Shown: positions 8,726 through 18,532, numbered from the stretch's first letter. The stretch: 64,000 nucleotides of DNA from Methanotrichaceae archaeon (GCA_013178225.1 JABLXE010000009.1:78966-142965), one strand, 5' to 3'. Program-made: numbers and translations. The notes: generated from the letters alone by a model not told the origin.

Positions 8726-11002
8726 TTACTTCAGATCGTCGTAGCGTTTGCGATCTTTCAGCTCTTGCTTCTTGGCACTGTTCCAGCCGCTGACCGCCTG
8801 CAGGTAACCGGTGATCCTGCTGATGTGATCCACCTTCGCCGAGCCGCAGTTGGGACACTGATCCTTCAGGCCGGCCGAGACCTGATAGCATCCCAGGCAC
8901 ACGGTCATGTCCTTGGTGAAGGTGAAGTACCCGATCTGCGTCTCTTTAGCCAGCCTCATTCCGAAGTCCATCAGGCCGCGGGGATCGGGAGTGGCCTCCC
9001 CCAGGAAGATGTGGAAGATATTTCCGCCGTCGACTATGGGGAAGAAGACGTGCTCCAGCTTGGCCCTCTCGAAGAGAGAGATCCCGGCGCTGGGGGGAAG
9101 ATGGGTGCCGTTGGTGTAGTAAACCGGGAGATCGCGAGTTTTTTGAATGTCCCTCTCTACCGCAGCCAGGTCTCCTTTCACCACCTTCTCGGCGCAGTCC
9201 CTGAATTCCTCATGGATCAAGTCTGAGACCGCAAATCTCTGCGCGGTGGTCTCGGCGGGGGTGCGCGCGAGGGCAATGGTCATGCCATGCTGGGCGGAGA
9301 GCTTTTTGGAGTAAATCTCCATCTCGGTCATGGCCCGAACCGCCAGTTTCCAGGCCTCTCTGGATTCATGCATCTGGCATCCGGTGTGGAACTGCACCAT
9401 CTCGTTTACTCCCACCACGCCGATGGTGTAGACCAATCCCTCCAGGTCGACTGCCACCGAGCCCTTTTCTCCGTTCTGCGGGTCGCGAGGCTGCTGCATG
9501 GCGAACGGCATGCGGTGGTTCTTGACTATCTGGTTCATCCATTCCCGTTTGACCTTGAATATGTCCACGGAGATGTCCATCAGCTCTCGCAGGTACTCGA
9601 ACAGCAGCTCGTCATCGCCGCGGGCCAGGTAGGCGGCACGGGGACAGTTCAGCGAGACCACCTGCCAGGACCCCATGGAGAAGTGCATGCCGTCCTTGAA
9701 TTGCAGCTTATCGTCGAACTGGGAGTCGCTGTCATAGGTAGCGGCGAACTGGTAGGCGCAACACTGGTAGCACGATATGCCCTTGCCCGCTCCGCGATAC
9801 GCGGGAAGCTGATTGTCGAAGTAGGGGGTTCCGTACTCGGCTGCCAGCTTGAAGGTGAGCAGATACAGGTCCTGGTAGGTGGGAAGGTCGGGGTGTGAGG
9901 CGTTGAAGCTCCCGTCCTCCTTCATGAAGTCCGGCTCCAGGCTGATCTCCGGCTTGGGGAAGTTGAACGGCTTTCCCCAGTGGTCTCCCTTCAGCATGAC
10001 TTCCATCAGGGCTTTGAAGGCCAGGCGAACCTCTCTCTCGAACTGGCCGTAGGTTCGCAGCGGCGCTTCCGGAGAAGATCCGTCCCAGACCCGGCCCGCA
10101 TATACTGCAGGCTTATCCTTCCACAGCGTGGGCACTCCCGGCGTCAGCTGCACTGAGGAGAAGACCAGCTGGCCGCCGCGGGCCACCATCATCTGGGTCA
10201 TCTCGTAGACGAACATCTGCATCAGCTGCTCGATCTCCTTGTAGGCGAGCCCTTCGAAGTAGGGGGCGATGAAGGTCAGGAAATTGTAGAAGCCCTGGCC
10301 TCCGGCGAAGTTGGTCTGGGCGCTGCCCAGCGCTTTTACGGCATGCAGGATCGCCACCTCTGCCTTCTTGGCCGGGCCGGCAACGGATGCCTTGGTGCCC
10401 AGGCCGTCGGGCATGAGGCCGTAGTAGAAGAAATAGCGAAGGTCCCAATCTTGGCAGAACGGTCTGGTTCCAAAATACTCCAGGTCGTGGATGTGCAGAT
10501 CCCCGGCCAGATGGCGGTCGGCCAGGTATGGCGGCAGCAGCAGCAGGTACTGCTCCTTGCTGATCTTGTCCGCCTTCTTCTTGTGGGAGGTCTCGGCGTT
10601 CTCCTGCAGGTTGGCGTTCTCCTTGGACTCAAAGCCCGTGCCGATGTCGATTAGGTGGGCATCGAAGACCGGGGTGCCGACACGAGTGCAGATGTTGCGC
10701 CACTCAGGATGGTGTCTCTCCAAAAGCACCACGTTCATGATCTCGCGGACCAGCGGGCCGCTCAGGTACTTCACGTTCATCCAGCGCACACGCCGCTCCA
10801 CCTCGCGGGCGATGTCGCGGGCCTCCTCTTCGCTGATGCTGGAAACTTTATAAAATTGTTCTGATAGCTTGGTCTCCTTAATAAGCTGCTTGGCTATGGC
10901 ATCCCGGTCCCAGTCCAGGAGATGCCCATCGGTGGTCCTCACCCTGGGCATGGCAGAAACGGCCAGCCCTTCCAGTGTCTGCTGGACGATTCTGCTGCTC
11001 AA
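8726..11002 (-). CDS. nrdD: Anaerobic ribonucleoside-triphosphate reductase (class III)
   Basis: Makes dNTPs from NTPs without oxygen by glycyl-radical chemistry. 758 residues. An N-terminal ATP cone (about residues 18-110) gives allosteric control; the barrel includes SCYQCCAYQF with catalytic-type cysteines. Near the C-terminus are a zinc site (CLGC, then CPNC) and the glycyl-radical loop RITGYL with Gly about 732. There is no intein. An activase (NrdG) is not adjacent. A thioredoxin/glutaredoxin-like protein at 44 kb could be a reductant, but this is inference. The start at 11002 is followed by a convincing ATP-cone opening; the first 15 residues could be trimmed. Confidence 0.95.
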   Translation of the reverse strand: MSSRIVQQTLEGLAVSAMPRVRTTDGHLLDWDRDAIAKQLIKETKLSEQFYKVSSISEEEARDIAREVERRVRWMNVKYLSGPLVREIMNVVLLERHHPEWRNICTRVGTPVFDAHLIDIGTGFESKENANLQENAETSHKKKADKISKEQYLLLLPPYLADRHLAGDLHIHDLEYFGTRPFCQDWDLRYFFYYGLMPDGLGTKASVAGPAKKAEVAILHAVKALGSAQTNFAGGQGFYNFLTFIAPYFEGLAYKEIEQLMQMFVYEMTQMMVARGGQLVFSSVQLTPGVPTLWKDKPAVYAGRVWDGSSPEAPLRTYGQFEREVRLAFKALMEVMLKGDHWGKPFNFPKPEISLEPDFMKEDGSFNASHPDLPTYQDLYLLTFKLAAEYGTPYFDNQLPAYRGAGKGISCYQCCAYQFAATYDSDSQFDDKLQFKDGMHFSMGSWQVVSLNCPRAAYLARGDDELLFEYLRELMDISVDIFKVKREWMNQIVKNHRMPFAMQQPRDPQNGEKGSVAVDLEGLVYTIGVVGVNEMVQFHTGCQMHESREAWKLAVRAMTEMEIYSKKLSAQHGMTIALARTPAETTAQRFAVSDLIHEEFRDCAEKVVKGDLAAVERDIQKTRDLPVYYTNGTHLPPSAGISLFERAKLEHVFFPIVDGGNIFHIFLGEATPDPRGLMDFGMRLAKETQIGYFTFTKDMTVCLGCYQVSAGLKDQCPNCGSAKVDHISRITGYLQAVSGWNSAKKQELKDRKRYDDLK

Positions 11003-11287
11003 CGCCCATCCCCTCTAAGCTGCAGGAACATAACTCATCCTCTCGATCATCAATCTGTTAGAGCAGTATTTCATCCCGCCTTTATTGGCTTTGCGCTCCA
11101 ACTCACTCAAAATTTTTTAGCAAGTATTGCATGCTTCAGTAATAAAGGAATCGCTTGAATCATCTATTTATCGGCTATAACTAGCCTCTCTGGGGAGGGC
11201 GAAAGTAACCTGGCAGGTACAGCCGGAAAGCTATTTACTACCGGATTGACCATCGAAGGACTTCACGCAATTCAAGAGGTGAACCTC

Positions 11288-11926
11288 ATGAACACTAAGA
11301 TCTTAACGGGCCTGTTGCTGCTGGCGTTCATCCTGGTTTTGGCGGGATGCCAGGCTCAGTCCTGTCCGGTGCTGCCGGAAAACTCCGGTGAGGTGTACGA
11401 CAATGTAACCGAGGAAGAGCCGGTTGACACCAGTGGCGCGCTAACGCTGTCCGAGATGGACGGATACGAGCTCTACGAGAACGCCAATTATGGATTTGCA
11501 ATGACCTATCCCTCAGATTGGATCGCCCAGGAGTCGGATTCGAACGAGCTGGGGATTGTGGTGGGCTTCCTCGCGCCTGGAGAGGACTTTGATGATCCTC
11601 TGGACTATGTGACCGCGCAGATCGAAAAACTGCCTTCCGATCAGACGGTCTCTCTGGACTATTACACGCTGGTGGTTCTCGACAACCTGAAGCGCTCCTA
11701 TCCCGATTTCCAGTCACTGGGCGAAGGCGATATTCAGCTCTCTGATCAGCCTGCCCATGTGCTGGCCTATACCGTTACCGTAGATCAGGTGCCTTACCAG
11801 GTTCTCCTGGCTTACACCATACTGGACGACAAAGCCTACATTCTGACCTACAATGCCCTGGAAGATAGCTATTCTCAGTACGAAGACGACGCCAAAGAGA
11901 TGATAAATTCCTTCGAGTTTTTATAG
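11288..11926 (+). CDS. Secreted lipoprotein with a PsbP/DUF1795-like domain
   Basis: 212 residues. A signal peptide ends in a lipobox (LVLAGC, Cys about residue 21), so the protein is probably anchored outside the membrane through a lipidated cysteine. A Glu/Thr-rich linker follows, then a domain starting YENANYGFAMTYPSDWI, the hallmark of PsbP-like/DUF1795 lipoproteins, and ending in an Ile-Asn-Ser-Phe helix segment. GAGGTGA 5 bases upstream of the ATG supports this start over the upstream in-frame codon at 11246. Function unknown. Confidence 0.82.
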   Translation: MNTKILTGLLLLAFILVLAGCQAQSCPVLPENSGEVYDNVTEEEPVDTSGALTLSEMDGYELYENANYGFAMTYPSDWIAQESDSNELGIVVGFLAPGEDFDDPLDYVTAQIEKLPSDQTVSLDYYTLVVLDNLKRSYPDFQSLGEGDIQLSDQPAHVLAYTVTVDQVPYQVLLAYTILDDKAYILTYNALEDSYSQYEDDAKEMINSFEFL

Positions 11927-12094
11927 GGCCATCATCTTTTTTGGAGATGTTGCCCGGAGCTTACTAAAGAATTTTTTTGAAATATATAGTGCCTATAGTG
12001 CCGCCCTGAAGGCGTAATTGGACCTTAAGGTTGACCGTCTCCCGCGAGGTCATTCATAAGCCCGTCAGGATGTTTTGACTATCTGGTGCAAAAA

Positions 12095-12106
12095 CTTTTT
12101 TTAATA
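12095..12106 (+). promoter_or_regulatory. Probable TATA box for the pentapeptide protein
   Basis: A T-run ending TTTAATAG lies about 28 bases before the ATG at 12128, suggesting a leaderless transcript and a start at 12128 rather than at the GTG at 12086, which lies before the box. Confidence 0.35.
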
Positions 12107-12127
12107 GTCAAGCGATATCATTGGCAT

Positions 12128-14761
12128 ATGAATATGTTCTCGATCAGTCGTCTCCTGCTCATAGGCCTGCTGGTCACGCTATTGTTTTTTCACCCTGCAG
12201 CTTCCGTCTCCGTGAAGGAATCCGGACCCAAGGAGGTTCTGATCCTTGCCTCCTATAATCCCGGCATGCAGTGGGAGGACAATATCATTTCTGAGATAAA
12301 GCTTCACTTCGCCATGAAGATGCCTTCCGCCCGTTTCACCACTGAGTATATGGACACCAAGCGAATAGAACCAGATGCCGCCCGAATAGCCGATCTGAAG
12401 GAACGGTTTATCGAGAAATACAAAGATCGTCGCTTCGATGTGATCATCTCCTGCGACACCGATGCATTCAATTTCCTGCTCGACTATCGAGACGAGATCT
12501 TTCCTGAAACGCCTGTGGTCTTCTGCGGCGTAGTGTACTTCGACGATTGGATGCTGCAGGGCAAGACCGGGTTTACCGGGGTCCTGGAAGCTTATGACGT
12601 GGCAGATACCATCTCCTTGATGCGGAATCTCCATCCTGAGACCGAGCATATCGCCATAGTCAATGATATGACCGCAACTGGCCTTGCCGCAGAGCGGGTT
12701 TTGGATGAAGTCATTCCCGCCTTTGAGAACAATGTATCGTTCGAGTACCTGAACAACCTCACCGCAGATGAGCTTCGAGCGAATCTTTCCGCACTCTCCG
12801 AGGACAGCCTGGTCCTGCTCATGACTTTTAATCGCGACAGAAACGGACTGTTTTTAACCTATGGAGATGCCGCACACTTAATCCTGGAAGCGAGTCCTGT
12901 TCCCTTTTACAGCGTGTACGAATTTTACCTCGGTTACGGCGTTGTGGGAGGAAAAATGGTCAGCAGCTACCTTCAGGGAGATATGGCTGCCGATCTCGCC
13001 ATCCTAATCCTGCAGGGCGTTCCTGCCGACGAGATTCCTGTGGTGACCGATGTCCACAATGAGTACATGTTCGATTACTTCGAGCTGGTTCGAAATGGGA
13101 TCGACCTTGACCGATTGCCATCTGATGGCAGGATTATCAACCGGCCTTTTCAAGCCCAGGCCGATCTTACGGATGAGGACCTCTCCGGCCTGGACATAAG
13201 CGGCCAGAACCTGAGCCTATCGGCGCTGGACGGATCGAATCTCAGCTATGCGAACTTGAGCGGCACCGACCTGCAAAGGGCCAACATCGCCGGCGCCAAC
13301 CTGGTGGGGGCAAACCTGAGTGATGCCAACATGAGGGAGGCCGATCTGCATGGTGCGAATCTCTCTTCTGCCATTGTGGTAGGTGCCAACCTGGTGGCAG
13401 CCGATCTGGCTGGTGCCGAACTGCAAGGCGCCAATCTGACCGGAGGCAATCTCAATCAGGTCATGATGAGCAATTCCAATCTGACCGGGGCGGCACTTGA
13501 TATGTCGGATTTGGAGGCAGCAAACCTGAGCTTGTCCGATCTGACCGGTTCTAGCATTCGTGACGCGTTCATGAATCGCATCAGGCTTCGCGATTCGACT
13601 TTAATAGGAGCCAATCTAACGGGATCAAGTATGGTGGGTGCCAACCTGATTGGTGCTGATTTTTCCCGTGCAGATCTTGCTGGGGCCGATCTCTCTGAGG
13701 CAAGAGTCTTCCAAGCCAATTTCTACAAAGCAGACATTAAACGCTCCTTAATGATGGGTTCCAATCTGAGCCAAGCCAATCTCAGCCTTGCAGATTTATC
13801 TGGCTGCGTTGCACCTGCATCGAGTTTTGAAAGGGCAAATCTCTCGGGCGCAAAAATTGAAGGCGCCATGCTAGTGGCGGCCTTCCTGGTTCAGTGCAAT
13901 CTGACAAATGTCAAGGCCAGTGGTGCCAATCTAAGAATTGCCCAGCTGAACGATTCTGATCTGTCCAAAGCTGATATGAGCGGGTCGGATTTGACTGGAG
14001 CAAACCTTGAAAGTGCCAATTTGACTGGAGCCGATCTCAGCGGCACAAGGTTTGTGGGCGCAGATCTCACCATGGCAGTACTTGAGGATACAAGTCTAAT
14101 TGGCACCAGCTTCATGAACGCACGGTTGAACTGGGCTCACCTCGACCGAAGTCGGCTTCTGAGGAACATGTTCGCGCGGGCTGAGCTGTTTGGTGTGCAT
14201 CTGAACGATTCGGATCTGAGCGGATCAGATTTTACCAGGGCTTATCTCCCAAGAGCCAATTTATCTGGCGCTAAAATGGAAGGAGTCGTGCTGGATCATG
14301 CCGATCTCACCAACGCCAACTTATCGAGAGCGCAGTTGAGAGACGTGAGGCTCACCAAGACCTACTTGGATAGTGCCGACCTATCACATGCTGATTTGAG
14401 CGGAGCTGTTATGTCGTTGCTGAGCATTAAAGATGCCGATTTTCACGATGCCAAGCTGAGAGCTGCGTCATTGAGATCGATGAACCTGGACGGTGTTGAT
14501 CTGAGCGGCGCTGATCTGAGGGATACTGATATTAGCTTGGTCTCCCTGACGAATGTGAACCTCTCGGGCAGTGACCTCAGTGGTGCAAATCTGACAGATG
14601 TGGCATTAATCGGGGTCAATCTCAGCCGATCCAATCTTGAAGGGCTGAAGTATAACCCGGTAACTCTTCACTTCCTGGTGCATTCGAACCTGGATGGGGC
14701 CAAGATCAGTGTAGCTATGCAAGAAGATCTGCGAAGAGCAAAGGCCGAATTGGATTCTTGA
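12128..14761 (+). CDS. Secreted ABC-substrate-binding-like domain fused to a long pentapeptide-repeat beta-helix
   Basis: 877 residues. A signal peptide (about 1-30) is followed by a domain of about 300 residues resembling ABC sub-bind (PF04392-like) periplasmic domains: it begins KEVLILASYNPGMQWED and includes VIISCDTDAFNFLL and TPVVFCGVVYFDDW. Such domains usually sense ligands in front of kinases or serve transporters. From about residue 345 to near the end the protein consists of A(D/N)Lxx pentapeptides, roughly 100 in all, which should fold as a right-handed quadrilateral beta-helix of about 25 turns. No membrane anchor is seen after the signal peptide. It overlaps the next small secreted gene by 4 bases. 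The sensor/beta-helix pairing is unusual; the function is unknown. Confidence 0.8.
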   Translation: MNMFSISRLLLIGLLVTLLFFHPAASVSVKESGPKEVLILASYNPGMQWEDNIISEIKLHFAMKMPSARFTTEYMDTKRIEPDAARIADLKERFIEKYKDRRFDVIISCDTDAFNFLLDYRDEIFPETPVVFCGVVYFDDWMLQGKTGFTGVLEAYDVADTISLMRNLHPETEHIAIVNDMTATGLAAERVLDEVIPAFENNVSFEYLNNLTADELRANLSALSEDSLVLLMTFNRDRNGLFLTYGDAAHLILEASPVPFYSVYEFYLGYGVVGGKMVSSYLQGDMAADLAILILQGVPADEIPVVTDVHNEYMFDYFELVRNGIDLDRLPSDGRIINRPFQAQADLTDEDLSGLDISGQNLSLSALDGSNLSYANLSGTDLQRANIAGANLVGANLSDANMREADLHGANLSSAIVVGANLVAADLAGAELQGANLTGGNLNQVMMSNSNLTGAALDMSDLEAANLSLSDLTGSSIRDAFMNRIRLRDSTLIGANLTGSSMVGANLIGADFSRADLAGADLSEARVFQANFYKADIKRSLMMGSNLSQANLSLADLSGCVAPASSFERANLSGAKIEGAMLVAAFLVQCNLTNVKASGANLRIAQLNDSDLSKADMSGSDLTGANLESANLTGADLSGTRFVGADLTMAVLEDTSLIGTSFMNARLNWAHLDRSRLLRNMFARAELFGVHLNDSDLSGSDFTRAYLPRANLSGAKMEGVVLDHADLTNANLSRAQLRDVRLTKTYLDSADLSHADLSGAVMSLLSIKDADFHDAKLRAASLRSMNLDGVDLSGADLRDTDISLVSLTNVNLSGSDLSGANLTDVALIGVNLSRSNLEGLKYNPVTLHFLVHSNLDGAKISVAMQEDLRRAKAELDS

Positions 14762-15096
14762 GCAACTTTTTCAAGATCCAGGCGCTAAGAATCCGGTACT
14801 TGAGAAAAATGTTCGGAAGATGCAATGCCACCCGGCGGCTGATCGTTATCTCGATCACGGCCTCACTTCTGTTCATGGCGTCTCCTGTTCAGGGCAGCCA
14901 TTCGGACCTGGAGAAGTTCGTCCTGGAAAATGAAGATTCCAGGATCGATGCCCGCGACCTGGCCTTTCTGCTGGTCACTCATGATTTCGATGCCATGCCC
15001 AGAGGGGACTATGTTGTGGTTAAGATAGACGGGGCCGCCTACAGGCTGACGCCCAATGGCAATCGGCCAGGGTTAGCCGATATATCTGCCGGTTGA
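14758..15096 (+). CDS. Small secreted protein, unknown family
   Basis: 112 residues from the TTG that overlaps the previous stop (TTGA), or 95 residues from the ATG at 14809. A hydrophobic stretch (LIVISITASLLFMASPVQG) preceded by Arg residues looks like a signal peptide with cleavage before the S-H-S-D segment. The mature part of about 65 residues is acidic and ends with a compact segment, YVVVKIDGAAYRLTPNG. Tight coupling to the pentapeptide protein suggests the two are made together and exported. I do not recognise the family. Confidence 0.6.
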   Translation: MSNFFKIQALRIRYLRKMFGRCNATRRLIVISITASLLFMASPVQGSHSDLEKFVLENEDSRIDARDLAFLLVTHDFDAMPRGDYVVVKIDGAAYRLTPNGNRPGLADISAG

Positions 15097-15217
15097 GGGC
15101 TCTGCCTTGCAGAGGAGATAGCTTGATATTTGGGATGGCTCAAGGGATAAGGCGCTTTGGGCTGCTGGAGGTATTCAGACCCCGGGGCGGAAATTCATAA
15201 ATTAGGAGATTGGCATA

Positions 15218-15708
15218 ATGGAATTCGAGTTGCAGCAGGTCTGCAAGAGCGATGGACCTGCAGTAATTGACATCTTCAACCACTACGTGGAACATACATT
15301 CGCGGCCTATCCGGAAGCACCTGTTCCTTACGAGTCTTTTGCCATGTTCCAAAGCATGGCCGAAGGCTATCCCTTTCTGGTAGCAAGGACGGCAGTGGAA
15401 ACGTTCTGGGCTTCGGGTTCCTGCGCCCTTACAGCCCCATGCCGGCCTTCTCCAGGACGGCGCTGATCACCTATTTTCTGGCCCCTGAGCATACCGGAAA
15501 GGGAATCGGCAAGGCCCTGCTGGAGCAGCTGCTCTCTGGGGCCCGGCATAAGGGCATCAGGACCATCCTGGCCAGCATCTCCTCCCTCAATCCGGGGAGC
15601 ATCGGCTTTCACCAGAAGAACGGGTTCGTGCCCTGCGGGCGCTTTGTGGGAGTGGGGAGAAAAAAGGGGCAGGATTTCGACGAGGTCTGGATGCAGAGGA
15701 TGGTTTAG
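15218..15708 (+). pseudogene. GNAT-family N-acetyltransferase, broken by a one-base frameshift
   Basis: The first part (15218 to about 15390) reads MEFELQQVCKSDGPAVIDIF, ending YPFLVAR, a normal GNAT N-terminus of the phosphinothricin acetyltransferase type. The continuation, GFGFLRPYSPMPAFSRTA and then the acetyl-CoA loop GKGIGKALLEQLL, is in another frame (+2), open to 15708. Losing one base near 15389-15393 (AGGACGG; AGGGACGG would restore the frame) explains the shift. It is either a recent inactivating mutation or a sequencing error. ATAAATTAGGAG just upstream gives a plausible promoter/SD. Confidence 0.8.
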
Positions 15709-15712
15709 CTGC

Positions 15713-16480
15713 TCATAGCTCAAATCCCGGCTCTTCGGATGCTTTCTTGAGCAGCTTCTCTGCAGCCTCCTCCTGGCTGGGGCTGCCTTGCAGGAGGAGC
15801 CAGACGCTTCCTTCAGCTCCGCAGACTCCGCCAGCTGCGACCAGCTCTGCCTCAGCGCCGGTCAGCAGCCGGATGGCATCGATCTCGGTGAAGACCTCTC
15901 CCGGAACTGGCAGCAGGCGCGGCCCGCTGGCCCCGGGAGCGTTGAGCTTTCGCGCCAGCTCGTTCAGGTCGCCGGAAATCCGCTTCTCCAGGCCAACGGG
16001 AAGGATCAGCTGCACCCGCCGTCCCACTGCGGCCTGCAGGGCTGCCAGTATCGTCCCTCCCTTCGGATGGCCGATTAAAACCGCTGCCTGTTTGCGAGAC
16101 AGGTCGAGAGCGTTCGCGCCCTTCAGGACAACGTCGCCTTCCGAAAGCTCATCGATTACATCGAAGATCGTCTTTCCCTTCTGCCAGACGCCTTTTTCGA
16201 TGATCACATCGCCCGGAAACCCGCTCTGGTCCTCCAGCCGGCCATCTTCAGTCGTTTTATGCCAGGGCGGCAGGATGATGCCGCGGAAGAACCGCCGGCG
16301 TGAGAAGCCTTCAGCCTGGCCGGTGGATTTCAGGATCTCTTCTGCTGCGTAGCCGTTGGTGGTGCCGGCGACGATGGCCACCGTACCTGACTGCAAGGCG
16401 GATTGAAGGGCTGGATGACCTGCCAGTGCTCTGGCCATAAGGCGCTTGCCGGCTGCGGGGGTTAGCGAAAGCTGTTTCAT
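15713..16480 (-). CDS. Conserved-looking hypothetical protein, 255 residues
   Basis: Unrecognised soluble protein. Gly-rich segments recur: [15 protein letters not shown] (about 34-48), [13 protein letters not shown] (about 116-128), [17 protein letters not shown] (about 132-148) and [20 protein letters not shown] near the C-terminus, which suggests an alpha/beta fold with phosphate-binding-type loops. There are no membrane segments. Its stop lies 5 bases from that of the convergent GNAT gene. The start at 16480 ([19 protein letters not shown]) has no competing upstream codon. Composition matches the neighbouring genes. No function assigned. Confidence 0.7.
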   Translation of the reverse strand: MKQLSLTPAAGKRLMARALAGHPALQSALQSGTVAIVAGTTNGYAAEEILKSTGQAEGFSRRRFFRGIILPPWHKTTEDGRLEDQSGFPGDVIIEKGVWQKGKTIFDVIDELSEGDVVLKGANALDLSRKQAAVLIGHPKGGTILAALQAAVGRRVQLILPVGLEKRISGDLNELARKLNAPGASGPRLLPVPGEVFTEIDAIRLLTGAEAELVAAGGVCGAEGSVWLLLQGSPSQEEAAEKLLKKASEEPGFEL

Positions 16481-16776
16481 GAAGGTCCCTTGATCTCCTT
16501 TTGGAATATATTTAGCTGCCCCGCTAAAAAGGGTTCCTGCCTCAACTCACAGGCCTGCTTCCAGACGCTTCTAAAATATCATTCGCAGAAGATCTCCTGG
16601 CAAAGCTTTTAATCACAATAAATATTTTCAAGAACTGAGCAGACAGATAAAAGGGTCCCGCGGTGAGGAACAGATGACCGGGCGGGAATTGGTCGCTGGA
16701 GGAACCGGCATTGGTTAGATGAAGCATGAAGATCGAAAAGACATCAACCAAAAGCAGAAAGAGGTGTCATGCTGAA

Positions 16777-17490
16777 ATGACGGGCTTGGAAGTTCTGGCG
16801 GCGATCCGGGAAGAGCTGATACAGGCAGCGGATGAGAAGACGAGGGAGAGTTCAAACCGGTTCTTCAAAGAGGAGGTAAAGGTCTACGGCGTCAAGACCG
16901 CAGCGGTGAGAGATATTGCCAAGAGGCACTTCCGGGAGATCGAGGGCCTGGAAAAGCCCAAGATCTTCTCCTTGTGCGAGAAGCTTCTGCAGTCCGACTA
17001 CATGGAGGAAGCCTTCATCGCCTCAGAGTGGGCCTATGCGCTGCGAAAGACGTATCAGCCTGCCGACTTTCAGGTGTTCGAGCGCTGGGTCGAGAGTTAC
17101 GTCAACAACTGGGCCAAGTGCGACAGCCTCTGCAACCACACCATCGGCTCCTTCATCGAGCAGTATCCTGAGTACATCCAGAACCTCAAGGGCTGGGCCC
17201 GCTCGGAGAACCGCTGGGTGCGGCAGGCCTCCGCGGTGACGCTGATCCTTCCCGCCAGGAAGGGCATGTTTTTGGAAGATGTCTTCGAGATCGCCGATAT
17301 CCTGTTAAGAGACGAGGACGACCTGGTGCAGAAGGGCTACGGCTGGATGCTTAAAGAGGCCAGCCGGAATCATCAGCAGGAGGTCTTCGACTACGTCGTG
17401 GCCAACAGGGTCGAGATGCCCAGAACCGCGCTCAGATATGCCATCGAGAAGATGCCGGCGCAGATGAGAAAGAGGGCGATGGAGAGGTGA
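16777..17490 (+). CDS. DNA alkylation repair protein, AlkD-like HEAT-repeat family
   Basis: 237 residues of helical HEAT-like repeats matching the AlkD family: FFKEEVKVYGVKTAAVRDIA near the N-terminus, then a conserved block with WAKCDSLCNHTIG and RWVRQASAVTLILPARKG. AlkD proteins are non-base-flipping glycosylases that remove bulky or alkylated purines. The ATG at 16777 is chosen over 16726 because GAGGTG lies 11 bases upstream and the earlier residues do not resemble the family. A 296-base spacer upstream contains AT-rich promoter-like sequence and a possible 14-codon reading frame at 16674. Confidence 0.85.
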   Translation: MTGLEVLAAIREELIQAADEKTRESSNRFFKEEVKVYGVKTAAVRDIAKRHFREIEGLEKPKIFSLCEKLLQSDYMEEAFIASEWAYALRKTYQPADFQVFERWVESYVNNWAKCDSLCNHTIGSFIEQYPEYIQNLKGWARSENRWVRQASAVTLILPARKGMFLEDVFEIADILLRDEDDLVQKGYGWMLKEASRNHQQEVFDYVVANRVEMPRTALRYAIEKMPAQMRKRAMER

Positions 17491-17828
17491 GTCGATCTGC
17501 GATTTGACAGAGGCGATATTCGAATTGAGGCGATGGAAGATATTTCTAAAAGTTCATCCGGCTAACTGCATTAAAAAATATTTGTTGATACGACTAATCA
17601 TATGCGTTATGCCCTATGGCCTTCTTGATAATGTACTTCCTGGGACCGTTGATGGTTTTAGAGAGGCCTTCCAGTCCTTTGGCCAGACCGTCTGGACGCC
17701 GAAATGAGAATGGTGCAGATATCGTGATCTCTATATTACAGAGAATTACAAGCATATCAATGTTGACAAAAGTTGATGTCTGTACTCCAAGGCAGCTCAA
17801 TAGATAGTTGAGAATGGAGAGGAAAAGG
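17491..17828. other. Intergenic stretch, no gene recognised
   Basis: 338 bases between the AlkD-like and NosD-like genes. AT-rich, with several TATA-like patches (for example 17573-17583). A minus-strand frame near 17594-17700 gives a peptide ending KTINGPRKYIIKKAIGHNAY that has some coding character and could be a gene remnant, but no start, domain or homology can be supported. Confidence 0.4.
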
Positions 17829-18527
17829 ATGAAAATTGAACTCGCTGCAATACTGATCATTTCAGCACTGGAATGCGTAAGCGGCACGACAATAGAAGTG
17901 GGACCCGGCCAGGCCGATTATACCAGCATCCAGGCAGCAATAATTGATGCCGGTGAGGGAGACGTAATTCAGGTGCACAGCGGAACATACGTGGAGAACC
18001 TGTACATCGATAAAAGTCTGACCTTGATGGGAATGGACGATGGAAAAGATCTTCCGGTGATAGATGCCGGAGGAATAGGCAGTGTCGTCTCCTTAAATGC
18101 AGACGGCATCACCATCAGGGGCCTGAATATAACCGGATCGGGCCACTGCGGCTGCGGAAATGCCGGAATCTCAATTCAATCCAGCAACGATACCATAATA
18201 GGAAATATCATCTACAAAAATAAATATGGGATCTATATAAGAGATGGAAAGGAGAACAAGATCCTTTTCAACGACCTCATAGATAATGAGATCAGCATAT
18301 TCGAGAACCATAGCGTCCTGCCGGCGGGCAATGCGTCGTTGGAGAACACCACAACCCAGGATATCAAAGCATCAGAAAACACAATTCTGGGAAATCACTA
18401 CCTGGATTTTGCGGCAATGGATCAGGTTTGCAGCGACGCCAATCAGGACGGCATCTGCGACTTCCCGCGGGAATTCGGGGCCGCGGGATCAGACCCTTAC
18501 CCGATCACGTTGCCCTGGAGGAGATGA
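17829..18527 (+). CDS. Secreted NosD-like right-handed beta-helix protein
   Basis: 232 residues. A signal peptide (MKIELAAILIISALECVSG) precedes a short parallel beta-helix: YTSIQAAIIDAGEGDVIQVH, then GTYVENLYIDKSLTLMG, and later the Asn-rich turns NDTIIGNIIYKNKYGIYI and ENKILFNDLIDN typical of NosD/CASH repeats. The end, CSDANQDGICDFP, is the familiar short tail of methanogen NosD-like surface proteins. The start at 17829 has GAGAGGAAAAGG upstream; 17814 is an alternative. Probably a cell-surface carbohydrate-binding or structural protein. It ends 5 bases from the convergent giant surface protein gene. Confidence 0.82.
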   Translation: MKIELAAILIISALECVSGTTIEVGPGQADYTSIQAAIIDAGEGDVIQVHSGTYVENLYIDKSLTLMGMDDGKDLPVIDAGGIGSVVSLNADGITIRGLNITGSGHCGCGNAGISIQSSNDTIIGNIIYKNKYGIYIRDGKENKILFNDLIDNEISIFENHSVLPAGNASLENTTTQDIKASENTILGNHYLDFAAMDQVCSDANQDGICDFPREFGAAGSDPYPITLPWRR

Positions 18528-18532
18528 CCGGT

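Noticed and set aside
1103..11002. Inteins in RtcB or NrdD
   Set aside because: Both families often carry inteins in archaea, but here the lengths and conserved blocks are continuous.
17504..17887. Short frames in the AlkD to NosD spacer
   Set aside because: No start signals or homology; at most a decayed fragment.
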